Below, in pieces: positions 8,965 through 16,874 of a DNA stretch of 64,000 nucleotides. This DNA comes from Caballeronia ptereochthonis. Its GTDB lineage: Bacteria; Pseudomonadota; Gammaproteobacteria; Burkholderiales; Burkholderiaceae. The first letter of the stretch is position 1; every line of letters starts with the position of its first letter. A model generated the notes under the pieces. That model was not told the origin of the DNA and ran no database searches. It saw only the letters and a program-made list of their open reading frames with translations. Location of the stretch: assembly GCF_001545075.1 (NCBI RefSeq), contig NZ_FCOB02000018.1:106387-170386 (forward strand). Direction: 5' to 3'. Both the position numbers and the translations under genes were made by a program.

Positions 8965-9809
8965 TGAGAAACGATCTGTTGCGACGCGTCGCGCTGGAGC
9001 GTCCCGCCTTGACGGGCGCCGCACTGCGCATTGCCGATGTCCTGCTGGGCGCGCCCGAAGCGGTGCTGAAGATGAGTATGGCCGAGCTATCCGAGGCCGC
9101 GCAGACGAGCGACCCGACAGTGGTCCGCTTCTTCAGGCGCTTCGATTGCGCGGACTATCAGGACTTCAAGGTCCGTCTCGGCCAGGGGCTGATTCCGCAG
9201 GCGCCGTTCGACTATGAGGCGATCACCGCGAACGATACGCCCGAGAATGTATGCAACAAGATCGTCAACAACTCGCTGCATGCGATTCAGCGCTTCGCTT
9301 CGGACGTGGACTCCGCGGCCATCGAGCGCGCTGCTGCTCATCTGATCGAAGCGAAGGGCATTTTTCTGTTCGGGCTCGGGATCTCCGAGACCATCGCGTT
9401 CGATGCCGAGCACAAGTTCTTTCGTCTGGGACTGCATTGCCGCGTCGTGCTGGAAAGTCAGCGGCAACTGCTGCTCGCGCCGACCTTGCGCAATGACGAA
9501 GTCGCGGTGTTCTTCTCGCACTCCGGCTCCACGAAAGCGCTCGTAATGGCCGCTGCGATGGCCAAGGGCCGGGGCGCGGTGACCATCGCGATCTGCGCGC
9601 CCGGATCGCGCCTGGCGCAGACCTGCGACCTGACCATTGCCGTCCCGGCCTACGCGAATACCGAGTTGTATACGCCGCTCACCGCGCGTATCAATCATCT
9701 GCTCGTGGTGAACATGCTGGTCGCGATGTTGGGCATGAAACAAGGGCGCGAACTCCCCGATAACCTGGCCGCGCTCGACCCTTGGTTTACCGACAAGTTT
9801 GTGGAATAG
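8964..9809 (+). CDS. RpiR-family transcriptional regulator (HTH + SIS)
   Basis: A 281-residue regulator with an N-terminal helix-turn-helix of the RpiR type (roughly residues 1-75, including MAELSEAAQTSDPTVVRFFR) and a C-terminal SIS sugar-phosphate sensing domain (about 110-240, with LFGLGISE and FSHSGSTKAL). The ATG at 8964 shares a base with the preceding stop and has CAGGAG at the right distance; an upstream in-frame start at 8925 lies inside the HAD gene. As it sits within the operon it probably senses a phosphorylated intermediate made by the FGGY kinase and controls the cluster. Confidence 0.9.
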   Translation: MRNDLLRRVALERPALTGAALRIADVLLGAPEAVLKMSMAELSEAAQTSDPTVVRFFRRFDCADYQDFKVRLGQGLIPQAPFDYEAITANDTPENVCNKIVNNSLHAIQRFASDVDSAAIERAAAHLIEAKGIFLFGLGISETIAFDAEHKFFRLGLHCRVVLESQRQLLLAPTLRNDEVAVFFSHSGSTKALVMAAAMAKGRGAVTIAICAPGSRLAQTCDLTIAVPAYANTELYTPLTARINHLLVVNMLVAMLGMKQGRELPDNLAALDPWFTDKFVE

Positions 9810-9854
9810 GCCTGCTCGTTTTCCAGGCCAGTTGAGATCAATACGGAGGTGCAA

Positions 9855-10619
9855 TTGAGCACGCATATCGAACCGGGCTACGCCCACATGAAACCCGCCT
9901 CGAAGCAGGATGAAGCCAAGCTCGTGTCAGGCATCAAGGCCGTCGACCACTATCTGCGTTCCGGGATGAAGGTCGGGCTCGGATCCGGCACGACTTCGCA
10001 CTGGTTCGTGCGCGCGCTCGCGCCGCGCGTGAAGGAAGGGCTCGATATCGTCGGCGTGCCGACTTCCAATGCGACGCGTGAGCTCGCGCTCGAACTCGGC
10101 GTGCCGCTCACCGACCTCGGGCAGATCGACCGGCTCGACGTGACCATCGACGGTGCGGACGAGATCGATCATCGCGGCAGCATGATCAAGGGCGGAGGCG
10201 CTTGTTTGCTGTGGGAGAAAATCGTCGCCGCGGCCTCGCGCAAGATGGTCGCGGTCGTCGACGACAAGAAGGTGTTCGACACGCTGGGCCGCTTTCCGCT
10301 GCCCATCGAAGTGATTCAGTTCGGCTGGCAGAGCACGGAGCGCCTGCTGCGTGAGCTGTTCGTCTCCGCGGGCTTCGATGCAGGCGTGCGCATCGAGCGG
10401 CGCAGGACGAACGGCGAGCTCGTGGTGACCGATAGCGGCAACTGGATTCTCGACTGTCATCTCGAAGCCATTGCCGATCCGCTTGCGCTCGCGCCGCGCT
10501 TCAATGCAATTCCGGGCGTGGTGGAGAACGGGCTTTTCGTCGGCATTGCGAGCGAAATGATCGTTGGTCACGCAGACGGCAGCGCCGAGATCGTGGTGTT
10601 CGAGGGAGCGCACTCATGA
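9855..10619 (+). CDS. rpiA: Ribose-5-phosphate isomerase A
   Basis: Interconverts ribose 5-phosphate and ribulose 5-phosphate in the pentose phosphate pathway. The motifs are complete: GLGSGTTSHWFV for the phosphate site, TIDGADEID with catalytic acids, and KGGGACLLWEKIVA with the conserved Lys. The likely start is TTG at 9855, five bases after a perfect GGAGG; this gives 254 residues. An ATG at 9888 would match the usual shorter N-terminus but has no clear ribosome binding site. The gene follows the RpiR regulator and overlaps the SDR gene by ATGA. It is likely a second, catabolic copy feeding pentose 5-phosphates into central metabolism. Confidence 0.92.
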   Translation: MSTHIEPGYAHMKPASKQDEAKLVSGIKAVDHYLRSGMKVGLGSGTTSHWFVRALAPRVKEGLDIVGVPTSNATRELALELGVPLTDLGQIDRLDVTIDGADEIDHRGSMIKGGGACLLWEKIVAAASRKMVAVVDDKKVFDTLGRFPLPIEVIQFGWQSTERLLRELFVSAGFDAGVRIERRRTNGELVVTDSGNWILDCHLEAIADPLALAPRFNAIPGVVENGLFVGIASEMIVGHADGSAEIVVFEGAHS

Positions 10620-11383
10620 GCACGGGTTCGACGCTGGACGCGTTTCGCCTGGACGGCGACGTCTGCGTGGTCACAGGCGCGGCGCAGGGCATCGGCTTTT
10701 CGATCGCGAAGGGCTTGCGGGAGGCCGGAGCGACGGTGGTGATCGCGGATCGCGATGAAACGCTCGGCCAGCGTGCGGCGGAAGAGCTCGGTGGCAGCTT
10801 CGTCGTGCTCGACGTAACGGATTCTTCGACAGTCGACGCCGCGTTCGATACCGTGGTTGCGCGACACGGCAAACTCGACGTGCTGGTGAACAACGCGGGT
10901 ATCGTGAAGAACGCGCCCGCACTGGAAACAGACGACGCCGCATGGCGCGCGGTCCTCGCGGTCAATCTCGACGGCGTGTTCTATTGCAGCCGCAGCGCGG
11001 CCCGGCATATGGTGCGGCGCAACTCCGGGCGCATCGTGAACATTGCGAGCATGAGCGGGTCGATTGCGAACAAGCCGCAGCCGCAGGCCTCGTACAACGC
11101 GTCAAAGGCGGGCGTGATTCACCTGACGCGCTCGCTTGCTGCGGAATGGGCGGCGCACGGCGTGCGCGTCAATTCGATCTCGCCGGGGTATGTAGCCACG
11201 GAACTCACGAAGCGCGGCTTCGAAATCGAGGAGTGGCGCAAGGTGTGGATCGACGGCACGCCGATGGCGCGCATGGCGACACCCGAGGAAATAGCGCCGG
11301 GTGTGATCTTCCTGGCGTCGCGAGCGAGCGCGTTCGTGACCGGCTCGGACCTTGTGATGGATGGCGGTTATACGGTTTGGTGA
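10616..11383 (+). CDS. SDR-family NAD(P)-dependent dehydrogenase (polyol/sugar dehydrogenase-like)
   Basis: A 255-residue classical short-chain dehydrogenase. It has VVTGAAQGIG for the cofactor, NNAG, the catalytic Ser in NIASMSGS, and YNASKAG with the Tyr-x-x-x-Lys pair, plus a C-terminal GSDLVMDGGYTVW. It begins inside the rpiA stop (ATGA). In an operon with an FGGY ketose kinase it most simply oxidises a polyol to the ketose that is then phosphorylated (as in arabinitol, xylitol or threitol use). The polyol is not identifiable. Confidence 0.88.
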   Translation: MSTGSTLDAFRLDGDVCVVTGAAQGIGFSIAKGLREAGATVVIADRDETLGQRAAEELGGSFVVLDVTDSSTVDAAFDTVVARHGKLDVLVNNAGIVKNAPALETDDAAWRAVLAVNLDGVFYCSRSAARHMVRRNSGRIVNIASMSGSIANKPQPQASYNASKAGVIHLTRSLAAEWAAHGVRVNSISPGYVATELTKRGFEIEEWRKVWIDGTPMARMATPEEIAPGVIFLASRASAFVTGSDLVMDGGYTVW

Positions 11384-11446
11384 CGGTCTTGGCTCTCGAC
11401 CCGAGGTGCACTTCGGCTTTTGGAACCTATAACAGAGACACGAGTC

Positions 11447-12835
11447 ATGAAAGTAAATAAAAACGTGATCGCGCTGCGCGAGGCACTCGGTGCGCAAGTC
11501 GTGACGCTGCCCGAAGAGTTCGGTGAGAGACGCGTCGAGGACTGGAGCGGATTGCCGGGCGCGACGCCGCTCGCGATCATCCGTCCGCGCACGACGGAGG
11601 AAGTCGCGGAGGCGCTCGCGATCTGCTCGAAGCATAGGCAGGGCGTGGTCACCCAGGGCGGTCTGACGGGTCTCGTCGGTGGCGCGAATCTGCTCGGCGG
11701 TGAAGTGGCGCTCAGTCTCGAGCGTATGAATCGCATCGTCGAGATCGATGAAGTTTCAGCCACGATGACGGTGGAAGCCGGCGCGCCGCTGCAAGTGGTT
11801 CAGGACGCAGCCAGCGCGGCCGGATTCTATTTCCCGCTCGATCTGGGCGCCCGAGGCAGTTGCACGATCGGCGGCAATCTCGCGACCAATGCAGGCGGCA
11901 ATCGCGTCATCAAGTACGGCATGATGCGCGACCAGGTGCTCGGCGTCGAAGCCGTGCTGGCGAGCGGCGAGGTCGTCGGCGGCCTGAGCAAGATGATCAA
12001 GAACAACAGCGGCTACGACTTGCGCCATTTGCTGATCGGGAGCGAAGGCACGCTCGCGGTCATCACGCGCGTCGTGCTGCGGTTGCGCCCGAAACCGACG
12101 GCAACCGCTACCGCATGGTGCGGCCTGCCGGATTTCGACGCCGTCACCACGCTGCTCACGCACTCGCAGGCAGGCCTTGCGCCGGGGGTGTCCGCGTTCG
12201 AGGTGATGTGGGCGGGCTATCACGATACCGTCATCGGCAACCTGAAAAACCTGCGTGCGCCACTGGCCGACTCGCATCCGTTCTATGTGCTGCTGGAGAG
12301 CGTCGGCACCGATCCCGTGCGGCACGGCGAAGCCTTCGAGGAATTTCTCGGCGGCATGCTCGAAGAAGGCGTGGTGAGCGACGCGGCCATTGCGTCCTCG
12401 GAAGCGCACGCGCGCGATTTCTGGGCGATCCGCGACGCGCCTGGCGAATATCAGCGTTTCATTCCGAACCATGCGGCGTACGACGTGAGCTTCTCCATCG
12501 CGCAGGTGGGTGATGCGGCGGCGCAATGCGAGGCGCGTCTGCGTGCGCGCTGGCCAGAAGCGACCGTGATGACCTACGGGCATCTCGGTGACGGCAACAT
12601 TCATGTCGTCGTCGACGTGCCCGGCATGGGCAAGCACGAACACGATGATATCGATCGCGTCATCTACGACGTCACGCGCGAGTTCGAAGGCTCGATCTCG
12701 GCGGAGCACGGCATCGGCGTCAAGAAGCGGTACTTTCTATCGCAGTGTCGGCGCGAGGCTGATATCGATGCCATGCGCGCGATCAAACAGGCCCTCGATC
12801 CGCAAGGCTTGCTCAATCCCGGGAAGGTCTTTTAG
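11447..12835 (+). CDS. FAD-binding oxidoreductase (GlcD / D-2-hydroxyacid dehydrogenase family)
   Basis: A 462-residue flavoprotein with an N-terminal PCMH-type FAD domain (about residues 40-225: TQGGLTGLVGGA, GGNLATNAGGNRVIKYG, GSEGTLAVITRVVL) and a C-terminal substrate domain with GHLGDGNIH and SAEHGIGVKK, which carry the metal or substrate ligands. It should oxidise a 2-hydroxy acid such as glycolate, D-lactate or a sugar-derived acid. The ATG at 11447 is used; an in-frame TTG at 11420 is possible. No GlcE or GlcF partner is next to it; a full glcDEF set lies separately at 24894-28699. Together with the HAD phosphatase and aldehyde dehydrogenase it suggests an acid-forming branch of the sugar route. 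Confidence 0.88.
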   Translation: MKVNKNVIALREALGAQVVTLPEEFGERRVEDWSGLPGATPLAIIRPRTTEEVAEALAICSKHRQGVVTQGGLTGLVGGANLLGGEVALSLERMNRIVEIDEVSATMTVEAGAPLQVVQDAASAAGFYFPLDLGARGSCTIGGNLATNAGGNRVIKYGMMRDQVLGVEAVLASGEVVGGLSKMIKNNSGYDLRHLLIGSEGTLAVITRVVLRLRPKPTATATAWCGLPDFDAVTTLLTHSQAGLAPGVSAFEVMWAGYHDTVIGNLKNLRAPLADSHPFYVLLESVGTDPVRHGEAFEEFLGGMLEEGVVSDAAIASSEAHARDFWAIRDAPGEYQRFIPNHAAYDVSFSIAQVGDAAAQCEARLRARWPEATVMTYGHLGDGNIHVVVDVPGMGKHEHDDIDRVIYDVTREFEGSISAEHGIGVKKRYFLSQCRREADIDAMRAIKQALDPQGLLNPGKVF

Positions 12836-12856
12836 CGGCTGATTGAGGAGCGAGCC

Positions 12857-13099
12857 ATGAACGAACTCGATCTGGCGCGTACGCATGCCGCGACGCAGGC
12901 GAATGCGCAGGATGGCGATCTCTGGCGCTGGTTCTCTCTGCTGATGGAAGAGCGACGTATCCGGTGGTGCCAGGCTGATGGCTGCTGGCTTGTGAGCGTC
13001 GATCATCGCCACGTGGCGACTGAGTCGACCTTCGACCGCGCCATTCGAGAAGCCAGGCGGATGCGCGAGAGGGGCATGTCTCGCCGGCGGGCGGCTTGA
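12857..13099 (+). CDS. Small hypothetical protein, 80 aa
   Basis: I do not recognise this protein. It starts 21 bases after the flavoprotein stop, with GAGGAG upstream of the ATG, so it probably is translated as the last gene of the operon. It has no signal or membrane segment. It is rich in Arg and Trp, with two cysteines close together (WCQADGCW near residue 40) and a basic C-terminus (RRMRERGMSRRRAA). Function unknown. Confidence 0.55.
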   Translation: MNELDLARTHAATQANAQDGDLWRWFSLLMEERRIRWCQADGCWLVSVDHRHVATESTFDRAIREARRMRERGMSRRRAA

Positions 13100-13431
13100 A
13101 GATAGGCCTGCCGCGCGCCGATCGGCGCGGTGGACGTGAGCGATCCGCGCTTTGCCGCGATCTTCGATGCGGTCGACGGCGGCCACCGGGTTCATCACCG
13201 GTTCGACGTCGGGAATGGCGATCGCGGGTGGTTCTGCGACACGCTCGATGAGCGTCGAGTCTGTGACGCCGCTTGCCAGATCCAGCCATTCCTCTGTTGA
13301 ATCGTTGTCCGAGCTACTACGCATTGCCTTTCAAGCGCAATTCTGCAATTGTCATCGTCGCTGTATATTTACAAATATAACGGGCGACATGATGCAACAT
13401 GCATCGCGCCACCATTGGAGGAAGTTGACCG
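13100..13431. other. Gap after operon, no gene supported
   Basis: This stretch holds the palindrome at 13114-13129 and short open frames on both strands with no start signal or recognised motif. The last 120 bases become more A+T-rich and lead into the ribosome binding site (GGAGGA) of the lipoprotein gene, so they likely carry its promoter. Confidence 0.4.
13114..13129. terminator. 16-base perfect palindrome, possible hairpin at operon end
   Basis: CGCGCCGATCGGCGCG is a perfect palindrome 15 bases after the stop of the last operon gene. Its position suits a transcript-end hairpin, but no T-run follows, so a factor-independent terminator is unproven. Confidence 0.3.
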
Positions 13432-14433
13432 ATGAGATTTGCCCTTGATCTGAGGCGTCTGGCATCGCCGCTGTTTCTGCTGGCGCTGCTTCTCTTCGCG
13501 ACGGCCTCTTGCGGCGGCGGCGACGACGATAACAACCCGCCGCCTCCGGCTCCCCAAACCGTCTTGTCGGTTTCCGGCGATGTCACCGCACCGGCGAGTC
13601 TCACGCTCGCACAGATTCAGGCGCTGCCCGCCAGCACGCAGACGGTCTCCTTCGCCAGCGGCACCGGCCAGCAGACCCACACCTACACCGGCGCGAGCCT
13701 CTGGACATTGCTGAACCAGATCGGCATCACGACCGATCCGGCCGTTCACAACGATGTGCTTGGGAAATACGTGATCGCCACCGGCAGCGACAACTACCGC
13801 TCGTTGTTCGCAATGGGCGAGCTGAGCCCGGACTTCGGCAATCGTGGCAATCAGGTGGCATACGCCGAAACGATCAACGGCACGAGCGCCGCGCTGACGA
13901 CGACGGACGGCCCGCTGCGCGTAACCGCGCCGGGTGATATCAAGGGCGGCCGCTACGTGTCCAATCTGGTGAAGCTGGAAGTGCGAACGGCCACGTCGAC
14001 GGTCACGGCCAGCGGCGGCGGCACCACTACGAAGTTCCAGCTTTCAGGCGCCGTGACGAAACCGGCGACTTACGACCTCGCGGCGCTGCAGGCGCTCCCC
14101 GTCGTGACGCGCACGGTGGGTACGACGACGTACACGGGAGTGAGTCTCTGGGACCTGATCAACGCAGCCGGTATCCAGACCGATTCGTCGGTGAAAAACG
14201 ACTTGCTGGGTTTCTATCTCGTCGCAACCGGAAGCGATGGTTATCGCGTGGTGGTTTCGCTGGCCGAGCTTTCGCCGGATTTCGGCAATCAGCCCGATAT
14301 CGTCGCCTATGCGATGAATGGCGCGCCCTTGACGACGACTGGCTTCGCGCGCCTCGTGATTCCCGGCGATGGCAAGGCTGGCCGCTACGTCTCTAACCTG
14401 GTGGCGCTGGAAGTGGTGTCGGCGGCACGATGA
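13432..14433 (+). CDS. Lipoprotein with two tandem molybdopterin-oxidoreductase-like domains
   Basis: A 333-residue protein with a lipoprotein signal (hydrophobic residues 10-24, lipobox TASC, lipid-anchored Cys27), then a Gly/Asp/Pro-rich linker. Two similar domains follow, about residues 44-185 and 200-330. Each has SLTLAQIQALP or TYDLAALQALP, a YTGxSLW segment, an ATGSDxYR segment, LSPDFGN, a proline-glycine-aspartate turn and GRYVSNLVxLEV at the end. These motifs resemble the molybdopterin-binding (sulfite oxidase/YedY-like) fold, but I do not see a clear molybdenum-ligand cysteine in either domain, so redox activity is doubtful. It is monocistronic with GGAGGA upstream of the ATG. It should be anchored in the envelope facing the periplasm. 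Confidence 0.72.
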   Translation: MRFALDLRRLASPLFLLALLLFATASCGGGDDDNNPPPPAPQTVLSVSGDVTAPASLTLAQIQALPASTQTVSFASGTGQQTHTYTGASLWTLLNQIGITTDPAVHNDVLGKYVIATGSDNYRSLFAMGELSPDFGNRGNQVAYAETINGTSAALTTTDGPLRVTAPGDIKGGRYVSNLVKLEVRTATSTVTASGGGTTTKFQLSGAVTKPATYDLAALQALPVVTRTVGTTTYTGVSLWDLINAAGIQTDSSVKNDLLGFYLVATGSDGYRVVVSLAELSPDFGNQPDIVAYAMNGAPLTTTGFARLVIPGDGKAGRYVSNLVALEVVSAAR

Positions 14434-14441
14434 TTCCCTGC

Positions 14442-14580
14442 TTACGCCCGAACCGCGCGCGCTCGTCGGGGCGCCTGACCCGGCACACGACGCGGCCCGT
14501 CCGACGCGCGGATGATCAACTCGGGCGCCCACACTTCCTGTAGATCCTGCGGCGCCGCGCCCGCGAGCGGCATCGACGAT
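14442..14580 (-). pseudogene. 3' fragment of a LacI-family regulator
   Basis: Read on the minus strand from about 14578 to the stop at 14444-14442, the translation contains PQDLQEVWAPELIIRASDGP and a basic tail ending in a stop. This is the typical C-terminal end of LacI/GalR-family regulators. No DNA-binding or sensor domain precedes it: the similarity ends near 14580, next to an unrelated gene remnant on the other strand. It is therefore a gene remnant left by a deletion or rearrangement. Confidence 0.6.
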
Positions 14581-14602
14581 TCATGAGACGAGAGAACGAA
14601 TC

Positions 14603-14762
14603 ATGCGGTTCGGAAAAGGTGGCTGCCTGTGCGGGGCGGTGCGTTACACCGTTGAAGGGCGAACCGCTGGCAAGCGCGATTTGTCATTGCACGCATTGCC
14701 AGAAGCAAAGCGGGAGTTTGTTTTCCTTCACTCTCTTCATATGGGAAACCGACTACGAGTAA
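14603..14762 (+). pseudogene. 5' fragment of a GFA/CENP-V-type enzyme, frameshifted
   Basis: The first 18 codons from the ATG at 14603 give a GFA-family start with GGCLCGAVRYTVEG, whose cysteines bind zinc in glutathione-dependent formaldehyde-activating-type proteins. The frame then shifts at about 14656-14659, where one extra G seems present. In the next frame the family sequence resumes with EPLASAICHCTHCQKQSGS and runs to a stop at 14760-14762. Only about a third of a normal GFA protein remains. The gene is both frameshifted and truncated. Confidence 0.75.
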
Positions 14763-14829
14763 CACGGCGAAACCTCGTCTGGCAGGGTAGCAAAGCCGTG
14801 CGCCGCCGCAATGCGTGCACACACGGCTC

Positions 14830-15714
14830 TCATATGCGATGCGCGAAGCGCGTGGCGAGCGCGGCCCTGAAGCGGGCTGCGATCTTGGCGAAGCCGGCGC
14901 CGGTCGGATGCAGCTCGTTGGCCCAGTCGTCAGGCGCGAGCGTGCCCTGCGTCTCGACCAGCACCATGTTGTGGGCGGGATCGCTGGCGAGCCGTTGCAG
15001 CATCACGCGGAACTGCACGAGGATCGTCTTCACGATCAGCGTGCCGGGCGTAAGGCTCGACCAGCCGCGATCGACGAGCGATGGGCGCAGCCATGGTCCC
15101 GCGAGATGGCAGGCCGAGACGCCCGTGGGAATCGCAAAGTCATACGCGTGCGCGAAGATCGGCGCGTGAGGCGCAAACTGGTCGCGGATGCGGATCAGGT
15201 CGAGATAGGCACTCTCGACCACGCCGAAGATGTCACCGATGCGCTGGATGTTGACGCCTTGCGCAGGGTCGTTGCCGACCGCGCTCGCGTCGTTGAGCCA
15301 GAAGCGGAACTGGTCGCCGACCACGTCGTTGCCGCCGCCGGAAAAGAGCAGGGCGTCGACGGGTCCGTTGGCCGGGTCCTGCAACTGGGCGATGAGACGG
15401 TTGCGTTTGGTCACGCCAAGGAGCGTGGTGGTCGCGTCGCTGTAGTGCGCCAGCTTGAGGATCATCGGAGCCGGTTCGCCCGCGGCCCTCAGTGCCTCCA
15501 GCACGTCGGTGGCATGAAGCGGATCCGGCAACGGGTAGTCGAACCAGGAATCGCCGTCGCCGATCAGGATGAGCGGCGCGGGCGCGCCGGCCTGGCGGGC
15601 GTGCAGCGCTTTCGTCTGCAGCACCTCCTGCTGGTGCGCCCTGATGCGCGCCTTCAGATCCTGCTGGATCTGCTCCTGCCAGCTCTCATAGAGGTTGTTC
15701 GCCGGACCTGTCAT
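14830..15714 (-). CDS. SGNH/GDSL-family hydrolase
   Basis: A 294-residue esterase/lipase-like protein. The nucleophile is in GDGDSWFDYP (Ser56), block III appears as SGGGND, and the C-terminal block is NELHPTGAGF, providing the catalytic His, so the triad looks complete. No signal peptide is visible, so it is probably cytoplasmic. The ATG at 15714 has GGAG upstream; the open frame continues 57 codons further but that part is Arg-rich and lacks a start signal. It is a single gene beside a pseudogene scar. The natural ester is unknown. Confidence 0.8.
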   Translation of the reverse strand: MTGPANNLYESWQEQIQQDLKARIRAHQQEVLQTKALHARQAGAPAPLILIGDGDSWFDYPLPDPLHATDVLEALRAAGEPAPMILKLAHYSDATTTLLGVTKRNRLIAQLQDPANGPVDALLFSGGGNDVVGDQFRFWLNDASAVGNDPAQGVNIQRIGDIFGVVESAYLDLIRIRDQFAPHAPIFAHAYDFAIPTGVSACHLAGPWLRPSLVDRGWSSLTPGTLIVKTILVQFRVMLQRLASDPAHNMVLVETQGTLAPDDWANELHPTGAGFAKIAARFRAALATRFAHRI

Positions 15715-16018
15715 GGTGGCTCCATTGCGCCTGCTGGGTGTGTGCCGATGCGCGCGTTCACGGAAGCATTGTACTTGCGCGGGGCGCACAGTCGAGTCGG
15801 GGCAGCGTGCGGCGCGCTCCAATCGCGCTCCCATGAGTGAGCGCAGAGAATCCATTTTCGTGACGCCGCCTGCAGCATCATCCACAGACGCGTACCTTTA
15901 ACGAACCGGTGTTCGCCCTGCGGTATCCCTTGCACCGTACTTCCCCGAAAGCCGGCGCGACGGAGGCTGTCGCTTGCTCCGCGCCGATACGGCTGTAACG
16001 CCCAGTACATGTGTCGCT

Positions 16019-16032
16019 GTGACACGTGTCAC
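16019..16032. promoter_or_regulatory. Perfect palindrome, probable enhancer site for a sigma-54 activator
   Basis: GTGACACGTGTCAC is a perfect 14-base palindrome. It also overlaps a second inverted repeat (GTGTC, 5 bases, GACAC). It lies about 90 bases upstream of the -24 element, which is the usual place for an upstream activating sequence bound by a bacterial enhancer-binding protein such as the acetoin regulator AcoR. The identity of the activator is inference. Confidence 0.6.
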
Positions 16033-16118
16033 CGACGACGGGCCGTACACATCACCAAAACGCCCGGTTTCTCGGGGTAATCCCTTGGCTTTCATCCTCT
16101 TCCAGGCGCCGATGCGAT

Positions 16119-16135
16119 TGGCATAGCGCTTGCCT
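16119..16135 (+). promoter_or_regulatory. Sigma-54 (-24/-12) promoter
   Basis: TGGCATAGCGCTTGCCT has the GG of the -24 box at 16120-16121 and the GC of the -12 box at 16132-16133 with exactly ten bases between them, as RpoN promoters require. It is followed 50 bases later by a small ORF with a perfect ribosome binding site and then by the AhpD-like and butanediol dehydrogenase-like genes. Confidence 0.75.
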
Positions 16136-16184
16136 TTATTCGCCGCACAACGATTCCAACGCCCATCCGAGGCAAAGGAGACAT

Positions 16185-16247
16185 ATGTCCGATCGGGACA
16201 AGCGGCTCTTCGGCGTCGCCGCCAATCCCGTCTTCAACGAGACTTGA
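16185..16247 (+). CDS. 20-codon ORF with strong ribosome binding site
   Basis: MSDRDKRLFGVAANPVFNET, preceded by AAAGGAG at ideal spacing, is the first ORF downstream of the sigma-54 promoter. I do not recognise it. It could be a genuine small protein, a leader peptide coupling translation to the downstream genes, or the start of a truncated gene. No membrane segment is present. Confidence 0.4.
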   Translation: MSDRDKRLFGVAANPVFNET

Positions 16248-16286
16248 CTGCCTCTGCACGAATCACCACCTCCACTTCAGCAGCGG

Positions 16287-16302
16287 CCCCGAGGTCTCGG
16301 GG
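16287..16302 (+). other. Short GC hairpin between small ORF and AhpD-like gene
   Basis: CCCCGAGGTCTCGGGG can fold into a six-pair stem with a four-base loop. It lacks a T-run. It may stabilise or process the transcript or slow transcription between the small ORF and the next gene. Confidence 0.35.
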
Positions 16303-16347
16303 CAAATTTCGCGACGTTTCCCTTTACGAACCTATCCGATACCGACT

Positions 16348-16701
16348 ATGAGCAATGAATCGAGCGTCGAACTCAAGAGCCGCCTGAGCCTGGTCAACAA
16401 GCAGTTTGCAGCACTGGGGCAGGCGCAGCCGCTCGTCATGACGGGGTTTCAGTCCGTGATGAAAGCGGCCGTACAGGAGGGCACCCTGAGCCCGGCATTG
16501 AAGGAACTCATCGCTGTCGCGCTCGCCGTTTTCAAGGGGTGTGACGATTGCGTGCTGTTCCATACCGTGCAGGCGATACACCACGGTGCAACGCGTGCAC
16601 AACTGGCCGAGGTACTCGCCGTCAATGTCGAAATGGGCGGTGGCCCGGGTGCCGTGTATGCGGCAAAGGCGCTCAACTACTTCGATACGCTTGTCCAGTG
16701 A
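16348..16701 (+). CDS. Carboxymuconolactone decarboxylase / AhpD-family protein
   Basis: A 117-residue all-helical protein of the CMD/AhpD family. It has the redox motif GCDDCVLFH (Cys65, Cys68, His72) preceded by the conserved KELIAVALA helix, the arrangement found in AhpD-like peroxidases and disulfide reductases rather than in the true decarboxylase. It lies between the 20-codon ORF and the zinc dehydrogenase in the sigma-54-controlled unit. No strong Shine-Dalgarno is visible before the ATG. It may protect against reactive carbonyls or peroxides made during diol or acetoin use; that role is inference. Confidence 0.82.
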   Translation: MSNESSVELKSRLSLVNKQFAALGQAQPLVMTGFQSVMKAAVQEGTLSPALKELIAVALAVFKGCDDCVLFHTVQAIHHGATRAQLAEVLAVNVEMGGGPGAVYAAKALNYFDTLVQ

Positions 16702-16874
16702 ACCGATAGCGCGTTCTCTTGTTGCAAGCATTGACGCGCTACGAATGAAGAGCGGAAGTGCAGGAGCGGCTGAAAGGGCAAGACGCGGGTCGATGGGCGC
16801 ACACGACGGACCCACCCGATAGCCTCCAGGTTGGTGTGAAACCGCAGTTCGTATCTCAACGGGAGCGATTCACG

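Larger units (their letters stand above)
15715..16184. other. Intergenic regulatory region of the sigma-54 unit
   Basis: About 470 bases without a supported gene. The left part serves the GDSL gene on the minus strand. The right part holds the 14-base palindrome at 16019-16032 and the sigma-54 promoter at 16119-16135, described separately. Confidence 0.6.

Noticed and set aside
13103..13311. Open frame with APIGAVDVSDPRFAAIFD, vaguely like the start of an SMP-30-type protein
   Set aside because: Only a few residues fit, the rest does not, and there is no start signal. Not enough for a pseudogene call.
15715..16118. Several short open frames on both strands between the GDSL gene and the sigma-54 promoter
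   Set aside because: None has a ribosome binding site or recognised motif, and the region is explained by regulatory sites.
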